Assembly (NCBI RefSeq): GCF_001598475.1
Contig: NZ_BCZA01000006.1
Coordinates: forward strand, 310,001-374,000
Source: Pantoea agglomerans NBRC 102470
GTDB lineage: Bacteria; Pseudomonadota; Gammaproteobacteria; Enterobacterales; Enterobacteriaceae
Length of the DNA: 64,000 nucleotides
Direction of reading: 5' to 3'
This document shows, one piece after another, positions 35,804 through 44,999 of the stretch. A program made the position numbers and the translations under genes. Within the stretch, counting starts at the first letter, position 1, and each line of letters begins with the position of its first letter. Under the pieces are notes generated by a model. It was not told where the DNA came from. It saw only the letters and a program-made list of their open reading frames with translations, and made no database searches.

Positions 35804-36834
35804 GTCAGGTAGCCATTGCGTTTCGCCATGTCAGCAAAACGTTTGCGCGTAACGGTGCAGAAGTGCAGGCGCTGAAGGAGATTAATCTGCGCATCAATCA
35901 GGGTGACATCTTTGGCGTCATCGGCACCAGTGGAGCCGGAAAAAGTACGCTGCTGCGCCTGATTAATCACCTGGAGACCCCCACAACCGGCTCGGTTGAG
36001 GTGCAGGGTGAAGCGTTACAAGGGATCAGCAAAAAGCGCTTAATTCAGGTCAAAAAGCAGATTGGCATGATCTTCCAGCACTTCAATTTGCTCAATGCCC
36101 GAACGGTGTTTCACAACGTCGCCATCCCACTGATTTTGCAGGGCCGGGATAAAGATTTTATCGCCACCCGCGTGGCGGAGCTGCTGGCGTTTGTTAACCT
36201 CAGCGACAAAGCCCACAGCTATCCGGATGAACTCTCCGGCGGTCAAAAACAGCGCGTCGGAATTGCCCGCGCGCTGGCAACCAATCCCGCGATTCTGTTG
36301 TGTGATGAGGCGACCTCCGCGCTGGATCCCCAGACCACGGTACAGATTCTGCTGCTGTTACAGGAGATTAATCAGCGTTACGGCATCACCATTGTCCTGA
36401 TCACCCATGAGATGTCGGTGGTACAGAAGATCTGCAACCGGATGGCGGTGATGGAGCAGGGCCGTATCGTTGAACAGGGCGATGTCCTGTCGCTGTTTGC
36501 TGAACCGCAACAGTCGGTGAGCGCCAGCTTTGTGCAGTCCGTCATCCACGATCGTCTGCCACAGCAGACCCTTGCGCTGTTAAGCCAGCATCCGGCTGTC
36601 GACGTGTTGCGGCTGGAGTTTGTCGGCAGCACGGCACAACAGCCGATCATCAATCGCCTGATCCGTGAACATGAGGTTGAAGTGAATATCCTGTTCGCCA
36701 GCATGACGGAAGTACAGCGTACCATTCTGGGTTTCATGATTGTGCAGATCAAAGGCGAGCCCGCAAGACGCGAGGCGGCCATCCAGTTTCTCATCGCGAC
36801 CGGAGTGAAAATCAGTGATGTCAGAACTCTTTGA
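35800..36834 (+). CDS. MetN-like ABC ATPase with NIL domain (system 1)
   Basis: ATPase of a methionine-type importer, 344 aa. Walker A GTSGAGKST, signature [15 protein letters not shown] and Walker [14 protein letters not shown] are intact. The C-terminal part (about 255-344) is a NIL domain, which in MetN binds methionine in the cytosol and blocks transport. Its retention suggests feedback inhibition by the imported compound. It overlaps both neighbours of the QNI set. Confidence 0.93.
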   Translation: MSQVAIAFRHVSKTFARNGAEVQALKEINLRINQGDIFGVIGTSGAGKSTLLRLINHLETPTTGSVEVQGEALQGISKKRLIQVKKQIGMIFQHFNLLNARTVFHNVAIPLILQGRDKDFIATRVAELLAFVNLSDKAHSYPDELSGGQKQRVGIARALATNPAILLCDEATSALDPQTTVQILLLLQEINQRYGITIVLITHEMSVVQKICNRMAVMEQGRIVEQGDVLSLFAEPQQSVSASFVQSVIHDRLPQQTLALLSQHPAVDVLRLEFVGSTAQQPIINRLIREHEVEVNILFASMTEVQRTILGFMIVQIKGEPARREAAIQFLIATGVKISDVRTL

Positions 36835-37486
36835 AACCGCCGTTACCGGCGATCAGTTCCTGACGGCGATGCAGGACACGCTGATCATGGTGGCGTTGTC
36901 GCTGGGCTTTGGTTCGCTGCTGGGCCTGCCGCTTGGCATTGTGCTGGTGATCTGTCGTCCGGGTGGGATACAGCCGAATCGACTGGTACATCAGTTGCTG
37001 AACCCGATCGTGAATATCATCCGTTCACTGCCGTTTATTATTCTGCTGATCACGATTCTGCCGCTGACGCGCCTGCTGGTGAACACCACCATCGGTACGG
37101 CGGGGGCCATTGTGCCGCTGGTGATATTTATCGCGCCCTATATTTCACGGCTGGTGGAGAATGCGCTGCTGGAGGTGGATGAGGGCATTCTGGAGTCAGC
37201 CAATGCGATGGGTGCCACCACGCTGCAGACCATATGGTATTTCATGATACCGGAAGCCGCCTCGTCGCTGGTGTTAGCTCTGACCACCGCCACTATCGGC
37301 CTGCTGGGTGCGACGGCAATGGCGGGCACGGTGGGCGGCGGCGGTATTGGCGACCTCGCCATTACTTACGGCTATCAGCGCTTTGATGCCTTTGCCACGA
37401 TTTCGACTGCGCTGGTGCTGATTGTCATTGTCCAGCTACTGCAAACCCTGGGTACGCGTCTCTCGCGCCGTATCCGACGCGAGTGA
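36818..37486 (+). CDS. MetI-like ABC permease (system 1)
   Basis: A 222-aa permease with five predicted helices and the EAA coupling loop near residue 125 (EGILESANAMGATTLQTIW). It is typical of MetI. It pairs with the preceding ATPase and binding protein. ATG 36818 or GTG 36815 may be used; both lie inside the end of the ATPase gene. The molybdoenzyme gene follows after 3 bases, so transporter and enzyme are one operon. Confidence 0.92.
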   Translation: MSELFETAVTGDQFLTAMQDTLIMVALSLGFGSLLGLPLGIVLVICRPGGIQPNRLVHQLLNPIVNIIRSLPFIILLITILPLTRLLVNTTIGTAGAIVPLVIFIAPYISRLVENALLEVDEGILESANAMGATTLQTIWYFMIPEAASSLVLALTTATIGLLGATAMAGTVGGGGIGDLAITYGYQRFDAFATISTALVLIVIVQLLQTLGTRLSRRIRRE

Positions 37487-37489
37487 GCC

Positions 37490-39805
37490 ATGAAAAAGAA
37501 TGATTTAGCCGTTATGCACTGGGGCACGTATCACGTCACCACCGATGGGGACACGCTGACGTCGGTCAGGCCGGTGGCGTGGGACCGTAATCCCTCTGCG
37601 ATCGGGCAGTCGTTACCGGGCGCGGTGCAAAGCGAAACCCGGGTCAAAAATCCGGCCGTCAGGCTCGGTTATCTCCAGAGCAGAAGCGCATCCCGCAACG
37701 GGCGCGGCAAAGAGCCGTTTGTGGAGGTGAGCTGGGATGTTGCGTTGCAACTGGTGGCGGAGGAGCTGGGGCGTGTCAAAACAGAGCACGGCAATCAGGC
37801 GATCTACGCCGGCTCTTACGGCTGGTCGAGTGCCGGACGTTTCCATCATGCCCAGAGCCAGCTTCATCGTTTCTTTAACCACTATGGCGGCTATATCGCC
37901 AGCACCAACACCTACAGCATTGCGGCCGGTGAACGCACGCTGCCGCACATCATCGGCAACCTCGATGAGTTACAACGTCACCATACCCATTGGCCGGTTC
38001 TGGCAGAGCATTGCGAACTGTTTGTGGCTATCGGGGGTTTGCCGCTGCGCAATGCGCAGATCAATGGCGGCGGGGCTAATGACCATGCGCTTTCTCATTG
38101 GTTAACCACGCTACGGCAGAATGGCACCCGGTTTATCAACATCAGTCCGGTCAGAAACGATCTCGCTGGGGTGGCGGATGCGGAGTGGCTGGCGATACAG
38201 CCCGGCTCCGATACGGCGCTGTTACTGGCAATCGGGCAGGTGTTAATTACTGAATCTCTCTATGACGCGCCATTCACAGAACGTTACACGGTGGGCTTTG
38301 ACCACTATGCCGCCTACCTGCTGGGTGAACGCGACGGTATAGCTAAAACGCCAGAATGGGCCGCTCCGCTGACCGGGCTGGCGGCCGCGGAGATCCGTGC
38401 GTTGGCACGGCAGATGGTGGCGCATAAAACGATGGTGAATATTGCGTGGTCAGTGCAGCGGGCGCGGCAGGGCGAGCAGGCTTTCTGGGCCACCGTTGCG
38501 ACTAGCGCTCTGCTGGGTCAGATCGGCACGCCCGGCGGCGGGCTGGGCTTTGGTTACGCCTCAACCAATCTGGCCGGTGCCGCCCGGCGACAGTTTTCCG
38601 GGCCTCGTCTGCCCGCCGGTCATAATCCGGTTCAGGAGACGATTCCGGTGGCACGCATCGCCGACATGTTGCTCAATCCCGGAGGGCACTATGAGTTTGA
38701 TGGGCAACAGCGGGTCTATCCCGACATCCGGCTGGTCTACTGGGCGGGCGGCAATGTCTTTCATCATCATCAGGATATCAACAAGCTGATACGCGCCTGG
38801 CAGCGGCCGGACACTGTAATTGTGCATGAGCAGTTCTGGACGGCGCAGGCAAAATTTGCCGACATCGTGCTGCCTGCGACCACGTCGCTGGAGCGTGAAG
38901 ATATTGGCAGCGCCAGCAACGACGGTTTTATCATCGCCATGCCGCAGCATCTGCCGCCGTTTGCAGCTGCAAAATCGGATTACGCAATTTTTGCCGCTCT
39001 GTCGCAGCGGCTCGGTTTTGCTGACGCCTTTACGCAGGGGCGTGATGAGCGCCAGTGGCTTCAGTCACTCTATGAAGATTCCCGGCCACGCGCGGCAGCG
39101 CAGGGCATCGAACTGCCGCCCTTTGAGGCGTTCTGGTCACAGGGAGTGGTGGAGTATCCCGCGCCAGAGACGCCGCAGATCCTGCTAAAAGCGTTTCGCG
39201 ATAACCCTGAGTCAGCCCCGCTCAGCACGCCGTCGGGGAAAATCGAGCTTTTTTCTCAGCAGGTGGCCGATTTCGGGTATGACGAAGCGCCCGGATTTGC
39301 CTGCTGGTATGCGCCGGAATACCAGGCGCAACAGCAGGAAAAGCAGCAGTGGCCGTTGCATCTGCTCTCCAGCCAGCCACGGACCCGGTTGCATAGTCAG
39401 TACGATCATGGACGGGTCAGCCGGGCCACCAAAATTGCCGGGCGTGAGCCACTCTGGATGCATCCTGAAGATGCTGCTGCGCGCGGCATTGAGGAGAACA
39501 GCATCGTAAAAGTCTTTAACGGACGCGGCGCGCTGCTGGCGGGTGTGCATCTGACGCAGGATATCCTGCCGGGTGTCGTACAGATGTCGACCGGCGCCTG
39601 GTATGACCCGCTCGATCAGCAGGAGGGCCAGCCGCTGGATAAACACGGCAATCCCAATGTGCTGACCCAGGATAGCGGCAGTTCACGACTCGGCCAGGGG
39701 TGCAGTGCGCAGACCTGTTTTGTCGAGATTGCGCTTTATCAACAGCCTTTGCCTGAGATTACGGCATGGTTACCGCCGGCATTCGTGGCGTGGAGCGCAG
39801 AGTAA
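37490..39805 (+). CDS. Molybdopterin oxidoreductase, BisC/TorZ-like
   Basis: A 771-aa DMSO-reductase-family molybdoenzyme of the biotin-sulfoxide reductase type. There is no N-terminal Fe-S cysteine motif and no twin-arginine signal, so it is cytosolic like BisC. SYGWSSAGRFHHAQSQLHRF supplies the Ser ligand of molybdenum (Ser114). The C-terminal MopB fold has LLSSQPRTRLHSQYDHG and VVQMSTGAWYDP. BisC-type enzymes reduce biotin sulfoxide and methionine sulfoxide. Its fusion to a methionine-type transporter operon suggests an imported S-oxide or N-oxide substrate. The substrate is inferred. Confidence 0.9.
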   Translation: MKKNDLAVMHWGTYHVTTDGDTLTSVRPVAWDRNPSAIGQSLPGAVQSETRVKNPAVRLGYLQSRSASRNGRGKEPFVEVSWDVALQLVAEELGRVKTEHGNQAIYAGSYGWSSAGRFHHAQSQLHRFFNHYGGYIASTNTYSIAAGERTLPHIIGNLDELQRHHTHWPVLAEHCELFVAIGGLPLRNAQINGGGANDHALSHWLTTLRQNGTRFINISPVRNDLAGVADAEWLAIQPGSDTALLLAIGQVLITESLYDAPFTERYTVGFDHYAAYLLGERDGIAKTPEWAAPLTGLAAAEIRALARQMVAHKTMVNIAWSVQRARQGEQAFWATVATSALLGQIGTPGGGLGFGYASTNLAGAARRQFSGPRLPAGHNPVQETIPVARIADMLLNPGGHYEFDGQQRVYPDIRLVYWAGGNVFHHHQDINKLIRAWQRPDTVIVHEQFWTAQAKFADIVLPATTSLEREDIGSASNDGFIIAMPQHLPPFAAAKSDYAIFAALSQRLGFADAFTQGRDERQWLQSLYEDSRPRAAAQGIELPPFEAFWSQGVVEYPAPETPQILLKAFRDNPESAPLSTPSGKIELFSQQVADFGYDEAPGFACWYAPEYQAQQQEKQQWPLHLLSSQPRTRLHSQYDHGRVSRATKIAGREPLWMHPEDAAARGIEENSIVKVFNGRGALLAGVHLTQDILPGVVQMSTGAWYDPLDQQEGQPLDKHGNPNVLTQDSGSSRLGQGCSAQTCFVEIALYQQPLPEITAWLPPAFVAWSAE

Positions 39806-39808
39806 TCT

Positions 39809-39844
39809 GCGGGTTTAAAGCCCGCGGCGTGGTGGGATATTCCC
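39809..39844 (+). terminator. Tandem hairpins after the molybdoenzyme gene
   Basis: GCGGG (39809-39813) pairs with CCCGC (39821-39825), and a second stem TGGGA/TCCCA lies just after it (39832-39844). They follow the stop codon immediately and separate the two transport units. There is no long T-run, so termination is uncertain. Confidence 0.4.
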
Positions 39845-39936
39845 ATCCGTCGCATATACATAGCAGGATTAGTTGGTAGTTAACGCATAAATGAAATGGC
39901 AGTGTAAAGCGATTCCATGCCAACAGAGTGTCAATC

Positions 39937-40956
39937 ATGAGCGCGTTAACCACAGCAGAATTGCCGGTAATTGATTTCGCATTATTGTCAGGTAATCAAC
40001 AGCAGCAGCAACAGGTCCTGGAAAAATTAAGCCAGGCCGCGCGTGATGTCGGTTTCTTCTATTTAATCAATCACGGCATCGACCGTGAACTATTAGATGA
40101 GGTTCAGCACGTCGCGCGGAAATTTTTTGCCCTGCCACAGGCGGATAAATCCGCAGTGGCGATGGCGAACTCGCCGCATTTTCGCGGCTATAACCTGGCG
40201 GGGGTTGAAATAACCCGCAGCCAGCCTGACTATCGCGAGCAGTTTGATATTGGTGCGGAACGGGAAGCGCTGCCCGTTACCGCCGATTCACCCACCTGGC
40301 AACGGATGCAGGGGCCGAATCAGTGGCCTGAAGCTTTACCTGAACTGCAAACGGTGGTCACCCGCTGGCAGCAGCAGATGACAGCGGTGGCGCTGGAGCT
40401 GCTGCGCGCCTTTGCCGGGGCACTGAATCTGCCGCGCAACGCCTTCGATAACCTCTATGGCGACTATCCCAACGAACATATCAAACTGATCCGTTATCCG
40501 GGCCGCACGGAGGGCGAATCACGCCAGGGTGTTGGCGCGCACAAAGATTCAGGCTTCCTGACGATGTTACTGCAGGACGATCAGCCGGGCTTACAGGTGG
40601 AAGTGACGCCGGACAACTGGATCGATGCCTCACCACTGCCGGGCGCGTTTGTGGTGAACATTGGCGAGCTGCTGGAGCTGGCAACCAACGGTTATCTTCG
40701 CGCAACGGTGCACCGTGTGGTGTCGCCACCGCAGAGCAGCGAGCGCTTATCCATCGCCTTTTTCCTTGGCGCGCAACTCGACGCCGTGGTGCCGATCTAT
40801 CAACTGCCTCCTCAGCTGGCTGAACTGGCACAGGGACCGAGCAGCGATCCGCTTAATCCGCTGCTGCGCGAAGTGGGCTGGAACTATCTTAAAGGCCGGC
40901 TGCGTTCGCACCCGGAAGTTGCCCAGCGTTTCTACCCCGAACACAACACCCACTGA
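39937..40956 (+). CDS. Fe(II)/2-oxoglutarate oxygenase, isopenicillin-N-synthase-like
   Basis: A 339-aa oxygenase with the DIOX_N and 2OG-FeII domains. Iron ligands are His202, Asp204 (GAHKDSGFLTML) and His259 (ATVHRVV); Arg270 in ERLSIAFF would bind 2-oxoglutarate. It resembles the bacterial IPNS-like/ethylene-forming-enzyme-like group. A likely role is oxidative cleavage or hydroxylation of the compound brought in by the adjacent transporters. ATG 39937 fits better than GTG 39928. It lies 16 bases before the second metQ-like gene. Confidence 0.9.
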   Translation: MSALTTAELPVIDFALLSGNQQQQQQVLEKLSQAARDVGFFYLINHGIDRELLDEVQHVARKFFALPQADKSAVAMANSPHFRGYNLAGVEITRSQPDYREQFDIGAEREALPVTADSPTWQRMQGPNQWPEALPELQTVVTRWQQQMTAVALELLRAFAGALNLPRNAFDNLYGDYPNEHIKLIRYPGRTEGESRQGVGAHKDSGFLTMLLQDDQPGLQVEVTPDNWIDASPLPGAFVVNIGELLELATNGYLRATVHRVVSPPQSSERLSIAFFLGAQLDAVVPIYQLPPQLAELAQGPSSDPLNPLLREVGWNYLKGRLRSHPEVAQRFYPEHNTH

Positions 40957-40972
40957 TAACGATAAGAGATAA

Positions 40973-41782
40973 ATGATGATGATTAAAAAGCGCTTTCTGG
41001 CCCTTGCCGGTCTTTCACTGCTGATTGCCCAGAGTTTACAGGCCGCGCCGCTGCGCGTAGCGGCCGATCCGCTGCCACATGCGGAAATCCTGGAGTATGT
41101 CAAAACCCTGGATCCGAAACTGGATCTCAAAATTGTTGAGCTGAGCGGGGGCGTGAATGCCAATGAGCTGCTGGCCGCCGGGGATGTGGATGCCAACTAC
41201 TTCCAGCATCTGCCTTACCTGAAAGATCAGGAGAAGGCGCTGGGGAAAACCTTTGCCGTGGCCGCCAGTGTTCACATCGAGCCGCTGGGTATCTATTCGC
41301 GGAAAGTGAAAAGTTTAGCGGCGCTACCTGAAGGGGCCAGCATTGCGGTACCGAACAACACCACTAACCTGAGCCGCGCACTCTGGCTGTTGCAGGACAA
41401 AGGGGTGATCAAACTCAACGCGCAGGGTGAAACGGGTTCGACGCTGGTGACGCCAAAAGATATCAGTGAAAACCCGAAGAAAATTAAGATCGTTGAGATT
41501 GAGTCGCCGCAACTGCCACGCTCGCTGGATGATGTGGATGCCGCAATTATCAACGGCAACTACGCGCTGGAAGCCGGTCTGACCCCGGCGAAAGATGCGC
41601 TGGGACTGGAGTCTGCAACACATAATCCCTACGCCAACCTGCTGGTAACGACGCCAGAACTGGCGAAAGATCCCCGCGTGTTACAGCTGGCGAAAGATCT
41701 GCGCTCGCCGCAGGTAGCGGAGTTTATCCGTAAAAATTATCAGGGCTCAGTGATTCCGGTCGCGGACCAGCAGCATGATTAA
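40973..41782 (+). CDS. MetQ/NlpA-family substrate-binding protein (system 2)
   Basis: A 269-aa binding protein of the MetQ/NlpA family with a signal peptide cut near LQA-A (25) and no lipobox cysteine. [42 protein letters not shown] and [13 protein letters not shown] are typical. It differs clearly from the system-1 protein, so the two importers probably see different ligands. It overlaps the next ATPase gene by 8 bases. Confidence 0.92.
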   Translation: MMMIKKRFLALAGLSLLIAQSLQAAPLRVAADPLPHAEILEYVKTLDPKLDLKIVELSGGVNANELLAAGDVDANYFQHLPYLKDQEKALGKTFAVAASVHIEPLGIYSRKVKSLAALPEGASIAVPNNTTNLSRALWLLQDKGVIKLNAQGETGSTLVTPKDISENPKKIKIVEIESPQLPRSLDDVDAAIINGNYALEAGLTPAKDALGLESATHNPYANLLVTTPELAKDPRVLQLAKDLRSPQVAEFIRKNYQGSVIPVADQQHD

Positions 41783-42563
41783 ACTCAGTCATCTCAGCAA
41801 ACAGTATCCTGGCGCATCTGCGCCAGCGTTAGACGACATCTCACTCACCATCGAAGAAGGGACCATCTTTGGCATCCTTGGCCGGAGCGGAGCGGGAAAA
41901 AGTACACTATTGCGCTGCCTCAATCGGCTGGAGAGTCCCACCAGCGGCCTGATTGAAATCGACGGGCAGGATCTCGCTGCGATGAGCCTGGCGCAACTGC
42001 GTCAGCAGCGACAGCAGATGGGGATGATCTTCCAGCACTTCAATCTGCTGCATTCGCGCAACGTGCAGGACAACGTCGATCTGGCGCTGGAGATTGCCGG
42101 TGTGCCTGCGGCTGAACGCCGCGAGCGGGTCGCATCGCTGCTGAAACTGGTGGGGCTGGCCTCCTTTGCGGCGGCCTGGCCGTCGCAGCTCTCCGGTGGA
42201 CAGAAACAGCGCGTCGGCATCGCCCGCGCGCTGGCCGCCCGACCCCGTTACCTGCTGTGCGATGAGGCGACCAGCGCGCTGGATCCCGAAACCACCACTT
42301 CGATTCTCGATCTGCTGGCCGATATTCAGCAGCAGCTCAATATCACCATTGTATTGATCACCCATGAAATGGCGGTGGTGAAGCGGATTTGTGACGGGGC
42401 GGCGCTGCTTGAGAATGGCCAGCTGGTTGAGAGCGGCAGCCTGAGCCAGATCATGGGACGTGAAGAGGGACGCCTGCGCAAAATGCTGCTGAAGGATGGC
42501 GAAGCAGACCGGGCGTTTATCGAAAAATATCAGCGTGAGGCGTTAACCCGATGCGTAGCATGA
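41775..42563 (+). CDS. MetN-like ABC ATPase without NIL domain (system 2)
   Basis: A 262-aa ABC ATPase. Walker [10 protein letters not shown], signature [15 protein letters not shown] and Walker [14 protein letters not shown] are intact. Unlike the system-1 ATPase it stops near residue 262 and lacks the regulatory NIL domain, so substrate feedback on transport is probably absent. The permease gene starts inside its 3' end. Confidence 0.92.
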   Translation: MIKLSHLSKQYPGASAPALDDISLTIEEGTIFGILGRSGAGKSTLLRCLNRLESPTSGLIEIDGQDLAAMSLAQLRQQRQQMGMIFQHFNLLHSRNVQDNVDLALEIAGVPAAERRERVASLLKLVGLASFAAAWPSQLSGGQKQRVGIARALAARPRYLLCDEATSALDPETTTSILDLLADIQQQLNITIVLITHEMAVVKRICDGAALLENGQLVESGSLSQIMGREEGRLRKMLLKDGEADRAFIEKYQREALTRCVA

Positions 42564-43219
42564 GTAGTGAGCGGTTTCAGGAACTGCTGCTGAACGCCAC
42601 TGGCGAAACACTGTATATGGTGTTGCTGGCGGCCCTTTTCACGGTCGCGATAGGGCTGCCGGTAGGCGTGCTGCTATTTCTGACCCGGCCAAAAGGCATT
42701 CTGCCCAACCGCGCGATTTCACTGCTGCTGAATACGCTGGTAAATACCGGACGCGCCTTGCCATTTGTGGTGCTGCTGATTGCGCTGATCCCCTTTACCC
42801 GTCTGCTGGTCGGCACCACGCTGGGCAGCACTGCCGCTATTGTGCCGATTACGCTGGGGGCATTTCCCTTTTTCGCCCGCATCGTGGAGAACGCGCTGGA
42901 TGAGGTCGACCGCGGCCGTATAGAAGCGGTGGTATCAATGGGCGGTACCCTGTGGCATATCGTCAGCCGTGTGCTGCTGCCGGAAGCGCTTCCCGCGCTG
43001 GTGGCGGGCGTTACCCTGACGATTGTGATGTTGATTGGCTTCTCGGCGATGGCGGGTGTGGTTGGCGGTGGCGGGCTGGGCGATCTGGCGATTCGCTACG
43101 GTTATCAGCGCTTTGATAACCAAATCATGGCGGCCACCATTGTGGTGCTGCTGGCGCTGGTGATGCTGATTCAGAAACTCGGCGACCGGCTGGTGCGCTC
43201 GCTGGCTTATCGTCGATAA
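42551..43219 (+). CDS. MetI-like ABC permease (system 2)
   Basis: A 222-aa, five-helix permease of the MetI family with the coupling loop [18 protein letters not shown] near residue 118. It pairs with the ATPase before it. The start is ATG 42551 or 42560. An AAGGAG site for the following dehydrogenase overlaps its stop region. Confidence 0.92.
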   Translation: MRSMSSERFQELLLNATGETLYMVLLAALFTVAIGLPVGVLLFLTRPKGILPNRAISLLLNTLVNTGRALPFVVLLIALIPFTRLLVGTTLGSTAAIVPITLGAFPFFARIVENALDEVDRGRIEAVVSMGGTLWHIVSRVLLPEALPALVAGVTLTIVMLIGFSAMAGVVGGGGLGDLAIRYGYQRFDNQIMAATIVVLLALVMLIQKLGDRLVRSLAYRR

Positions 43220-43228
43220 GGAGCAACC

Positions 43229-44299
43229 ATGTTTCGCGTGATGTCGCCGAAAGGCTTTCTGCAACGGCCAGGGCTGCGGGCCGGGGTGGGAGAAATTATC
43301 CGGCCGCTTGCCTCGCATATTCACATCTTCACCTCGCCGCGGGCCTGGCAGGCGGTGAATCCTGACATGAGCATAAGTCTGGAACGGGCGGGGATCCGCT
43401 GGCAGCTCGATACGCTGACCGGTGAGTGTACCGATGCGGCGATTGCTGCCCTGCAACAGCAGGTGCAGACGCACGGCGCTACCCTGATTCTGGCCGTCGG
43501 CGGCGGGCGGGTTCTGGACTGCGCCAAAGCGGTCAATGATGCGCTGCCGGATATCCGGCTGGTTAACTTCGCCACGCTGGCCGCCACCTGTGCCGCCTGG
43601 TCTCCGCTGGCGATTATCTATGATGAGCGCGGCGGCCATCTGCGCAGCCAGCCGCTTAATGCCATGCCGGAGCGGATTCTGGTGGACAGCGAGGTCATCG
43701 CCCGCAGCGAGGTACGCTATCTGCGGGCCGGGATCGTGGATGCGCTGGCCAAATGGTTTGAATTTGAGCCTTATCAGCGACAGACGCCGCACCAGCTGGC
43801 GCTGGATCTTAAAGTCGCAGCCGCCTGGCAGGCGGTAACGGTGCTGAAACGCTGGGGAGACACGGCGGTGGCCGATAACATCAGGCAGCAGGTCACCCCG
43901 GCTCTGGAGAAAGTGATTGAAGCCAACATTGTGCTGGCGGGGCTGGCTAACAGTATTCAGGATGCGATGGCGACTCCCGGCTTTGCCCATATCATCCACG
44001 ATCGCCTGACTCACCAGCCGGAGCTGCATCACTGGCTGCATGGTGAAAAGGTCGGTTTCAGCTTGCTGGTACAATCCTGGATTGAACAGCAGGGTAAGCA
44101 GGTGGAGCCTGAACTCCTGGCGCTGCTGCGCCGTTTCCACTCGCCTCTGACGCTGCCTGCGGCGATTAACGCGGATAGGATGAGACAGATTGCGCAGCAG
44201 ATCCATTTCCCCTCCGCCAGCCTGGCGCACCTTCCCTTTACGTTCGATCACCCTCTGCTGGAGCAGGCCTTGCTGGCGACTTCTGCGTTTAAACAGTAA
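43229..44299 (+). CDS. HcxA/YbdH-like 2-hydroxycarboxylate dehydrogenase
   Basis: A 356-aa member of the iron-containing/glycerol-dehydrogenase fold, most like E. coli HcxA (YbdH). HcxA reduces 2-oxoacids such as 2-oxobutyrate with NADPH. It carries the cofactor loop AVGGGRVLDCAKAVND, ATLAATCAAWSPLAI, and the metal ligands in GIVDALAKWFE, FAHIIHDRL and HWLHGEKVG. AAGGAG precedes the ATG. As last gene of the system-2 operon it may reduce the 2-oxoacid made by transamination or oxidation of the imported compound (inference). Confidence 0.88.
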   Translation: MFRVMSPKGFLQRPGLRAGVGEIIRPLASHIHIFTSPRAWQAVNPDMSISLERAGIRWQLDTLTGECTDAAIAALQQQVQTHGATLILAVGGGRVLDCAKAVNDALPDIRLVNFATLAATCAAWSPLAIIYDERGGHLRSQPLNAMPERILVDSEVIARSEVRYLRAGIVDALAKWFEFEPYQRQTPHQLALDLKVAAAWQAVTVLKRWGDTAVADNIRQQVTPALEKVIEANIVLAGLANSIQDAMATPGFAHIIHDRLTHQPELHHWLHGEKVGFSLLVQSWIEQQGKQVEPELLALLRRFHSPLTLPAAINADRMRQIAQQIHFPSASLAHLPFTFDHPLLEQALLATSAFKQ

Positions 44300-44342
44300 G
44301 TGCGGTCAGCGAATTGATCAGTGGTCGCCGCTTGCTAACCTA

Positions 44343-44386
44343 CCAATAGTAACTTACCTTTAGTAGCTTAATGACTAATCAGGTAA
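44343..44386. promoter_or_regulatory. Likely operator of the flavoprotein-tetR operon
   Basis: The 90 bases upstream of 44397 hold the direct repeats AGTAACTTA and AGTAGCTTA and an inverted pair TTACCT (44353-44358) / AGGTAA (44381-44386). Such structure ahead of a TetR-regulated quinone-reductase gene suggests an operator. Binding is inferred only. Confidence 0.4.
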
Positions 44387-44396
44387 GGTGACGACG

Positions 44397-44999
44397 ATGC
44401 ATGCATTAATAGTGACTTCCCATCCCAATCAGGACGCTCACACCCATCGCGTGGCGGACCAGCTGGCGCAGGGCATTATCGCGACAGGCCAACATACGGC
44501 TGAAAAGGCCGATCTGGCGGCAGAAGGGTTTGATCCACGTTTTACGCTCAGCGATCACAGACATTTCAACGCTCTGGCGCCGACGCCACCCGATGTGCTG
44601 GCAGAACAGCAGCGGCTGGATCGTGCCGATGCGCTGGTGCTGGTCTATCCGGTCTACTGGTGGTCATTTCCGGCACAGCTTAAAGGCTGGATAGACCGTG
44701 TCTTCATCGCGGGCTGGGCCTTTGATGAGCAGGATGGCCATATCGTAAAACGCCTCGGCCATCTTCCCGTGCATCTGGTTGCGATTGGCGCGGCTGACAC
44801 CCGAACCTTTCTGCGGCGCGGCTATTTCGCCAGCATGCGGAATCAGATCGATCACGGCATCTTTGACTATTGCGGTGCGCCGGTGGTGACCAGTGAACTG
44901 TTGCTTAGCGGCGATGAAGGTTATCCTGAGTCACACTATCAGCTGGCGCATCAACTGGGCCAGCGTCTGTTCGCCCATCAGGAAAAACATGACCGTTGA
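44397..44999 (+). CDS. NAD(P)H-dependent flavoprotein oxidoreductase (quinone reductase type)
   Basis: A 200-aa flavodoxin-like oxidoreductase of the NQO1/KefF/MdaB type. The FMN/FAD phosphate loop is SHPNQDAHTHRVAD. The core signature is YPVYWWSFPAQLKGWIDRVF near residue 84. It reduces quinones or other electrophiles by two electrons. ATG 44397 has AAGG at a 6-base spacing. It overlaps the following TetR gene by 11 bases, so the pair is a stress operon. Confidence 0.9.
   Translation: MHALIVTSHPNQDAHTHRVADQLAQGIIATGQHTAEKADLAAEGFDPRFTLSDHRHFNALAPTPPDVLAEQQRLDRADALVLVYPVYWWSFPAQLKGWIDRVFIAGWAFDEQDGHIVKRLGHLPVHLVAIGAADTRTFLRRGYFASMRNQIDHGIFDYCGAPVVTSELLLSGDEGYPESHYQLAHQLGQRLFAHQEKHDR

Noticed and set aside
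42935-44251. 438-aa minus-strand frame
   Set aside because: Antisense shadow of the system-2 permease and the HcxA-like gene; Arg/Gln/His-rich composition and no ribosome site.
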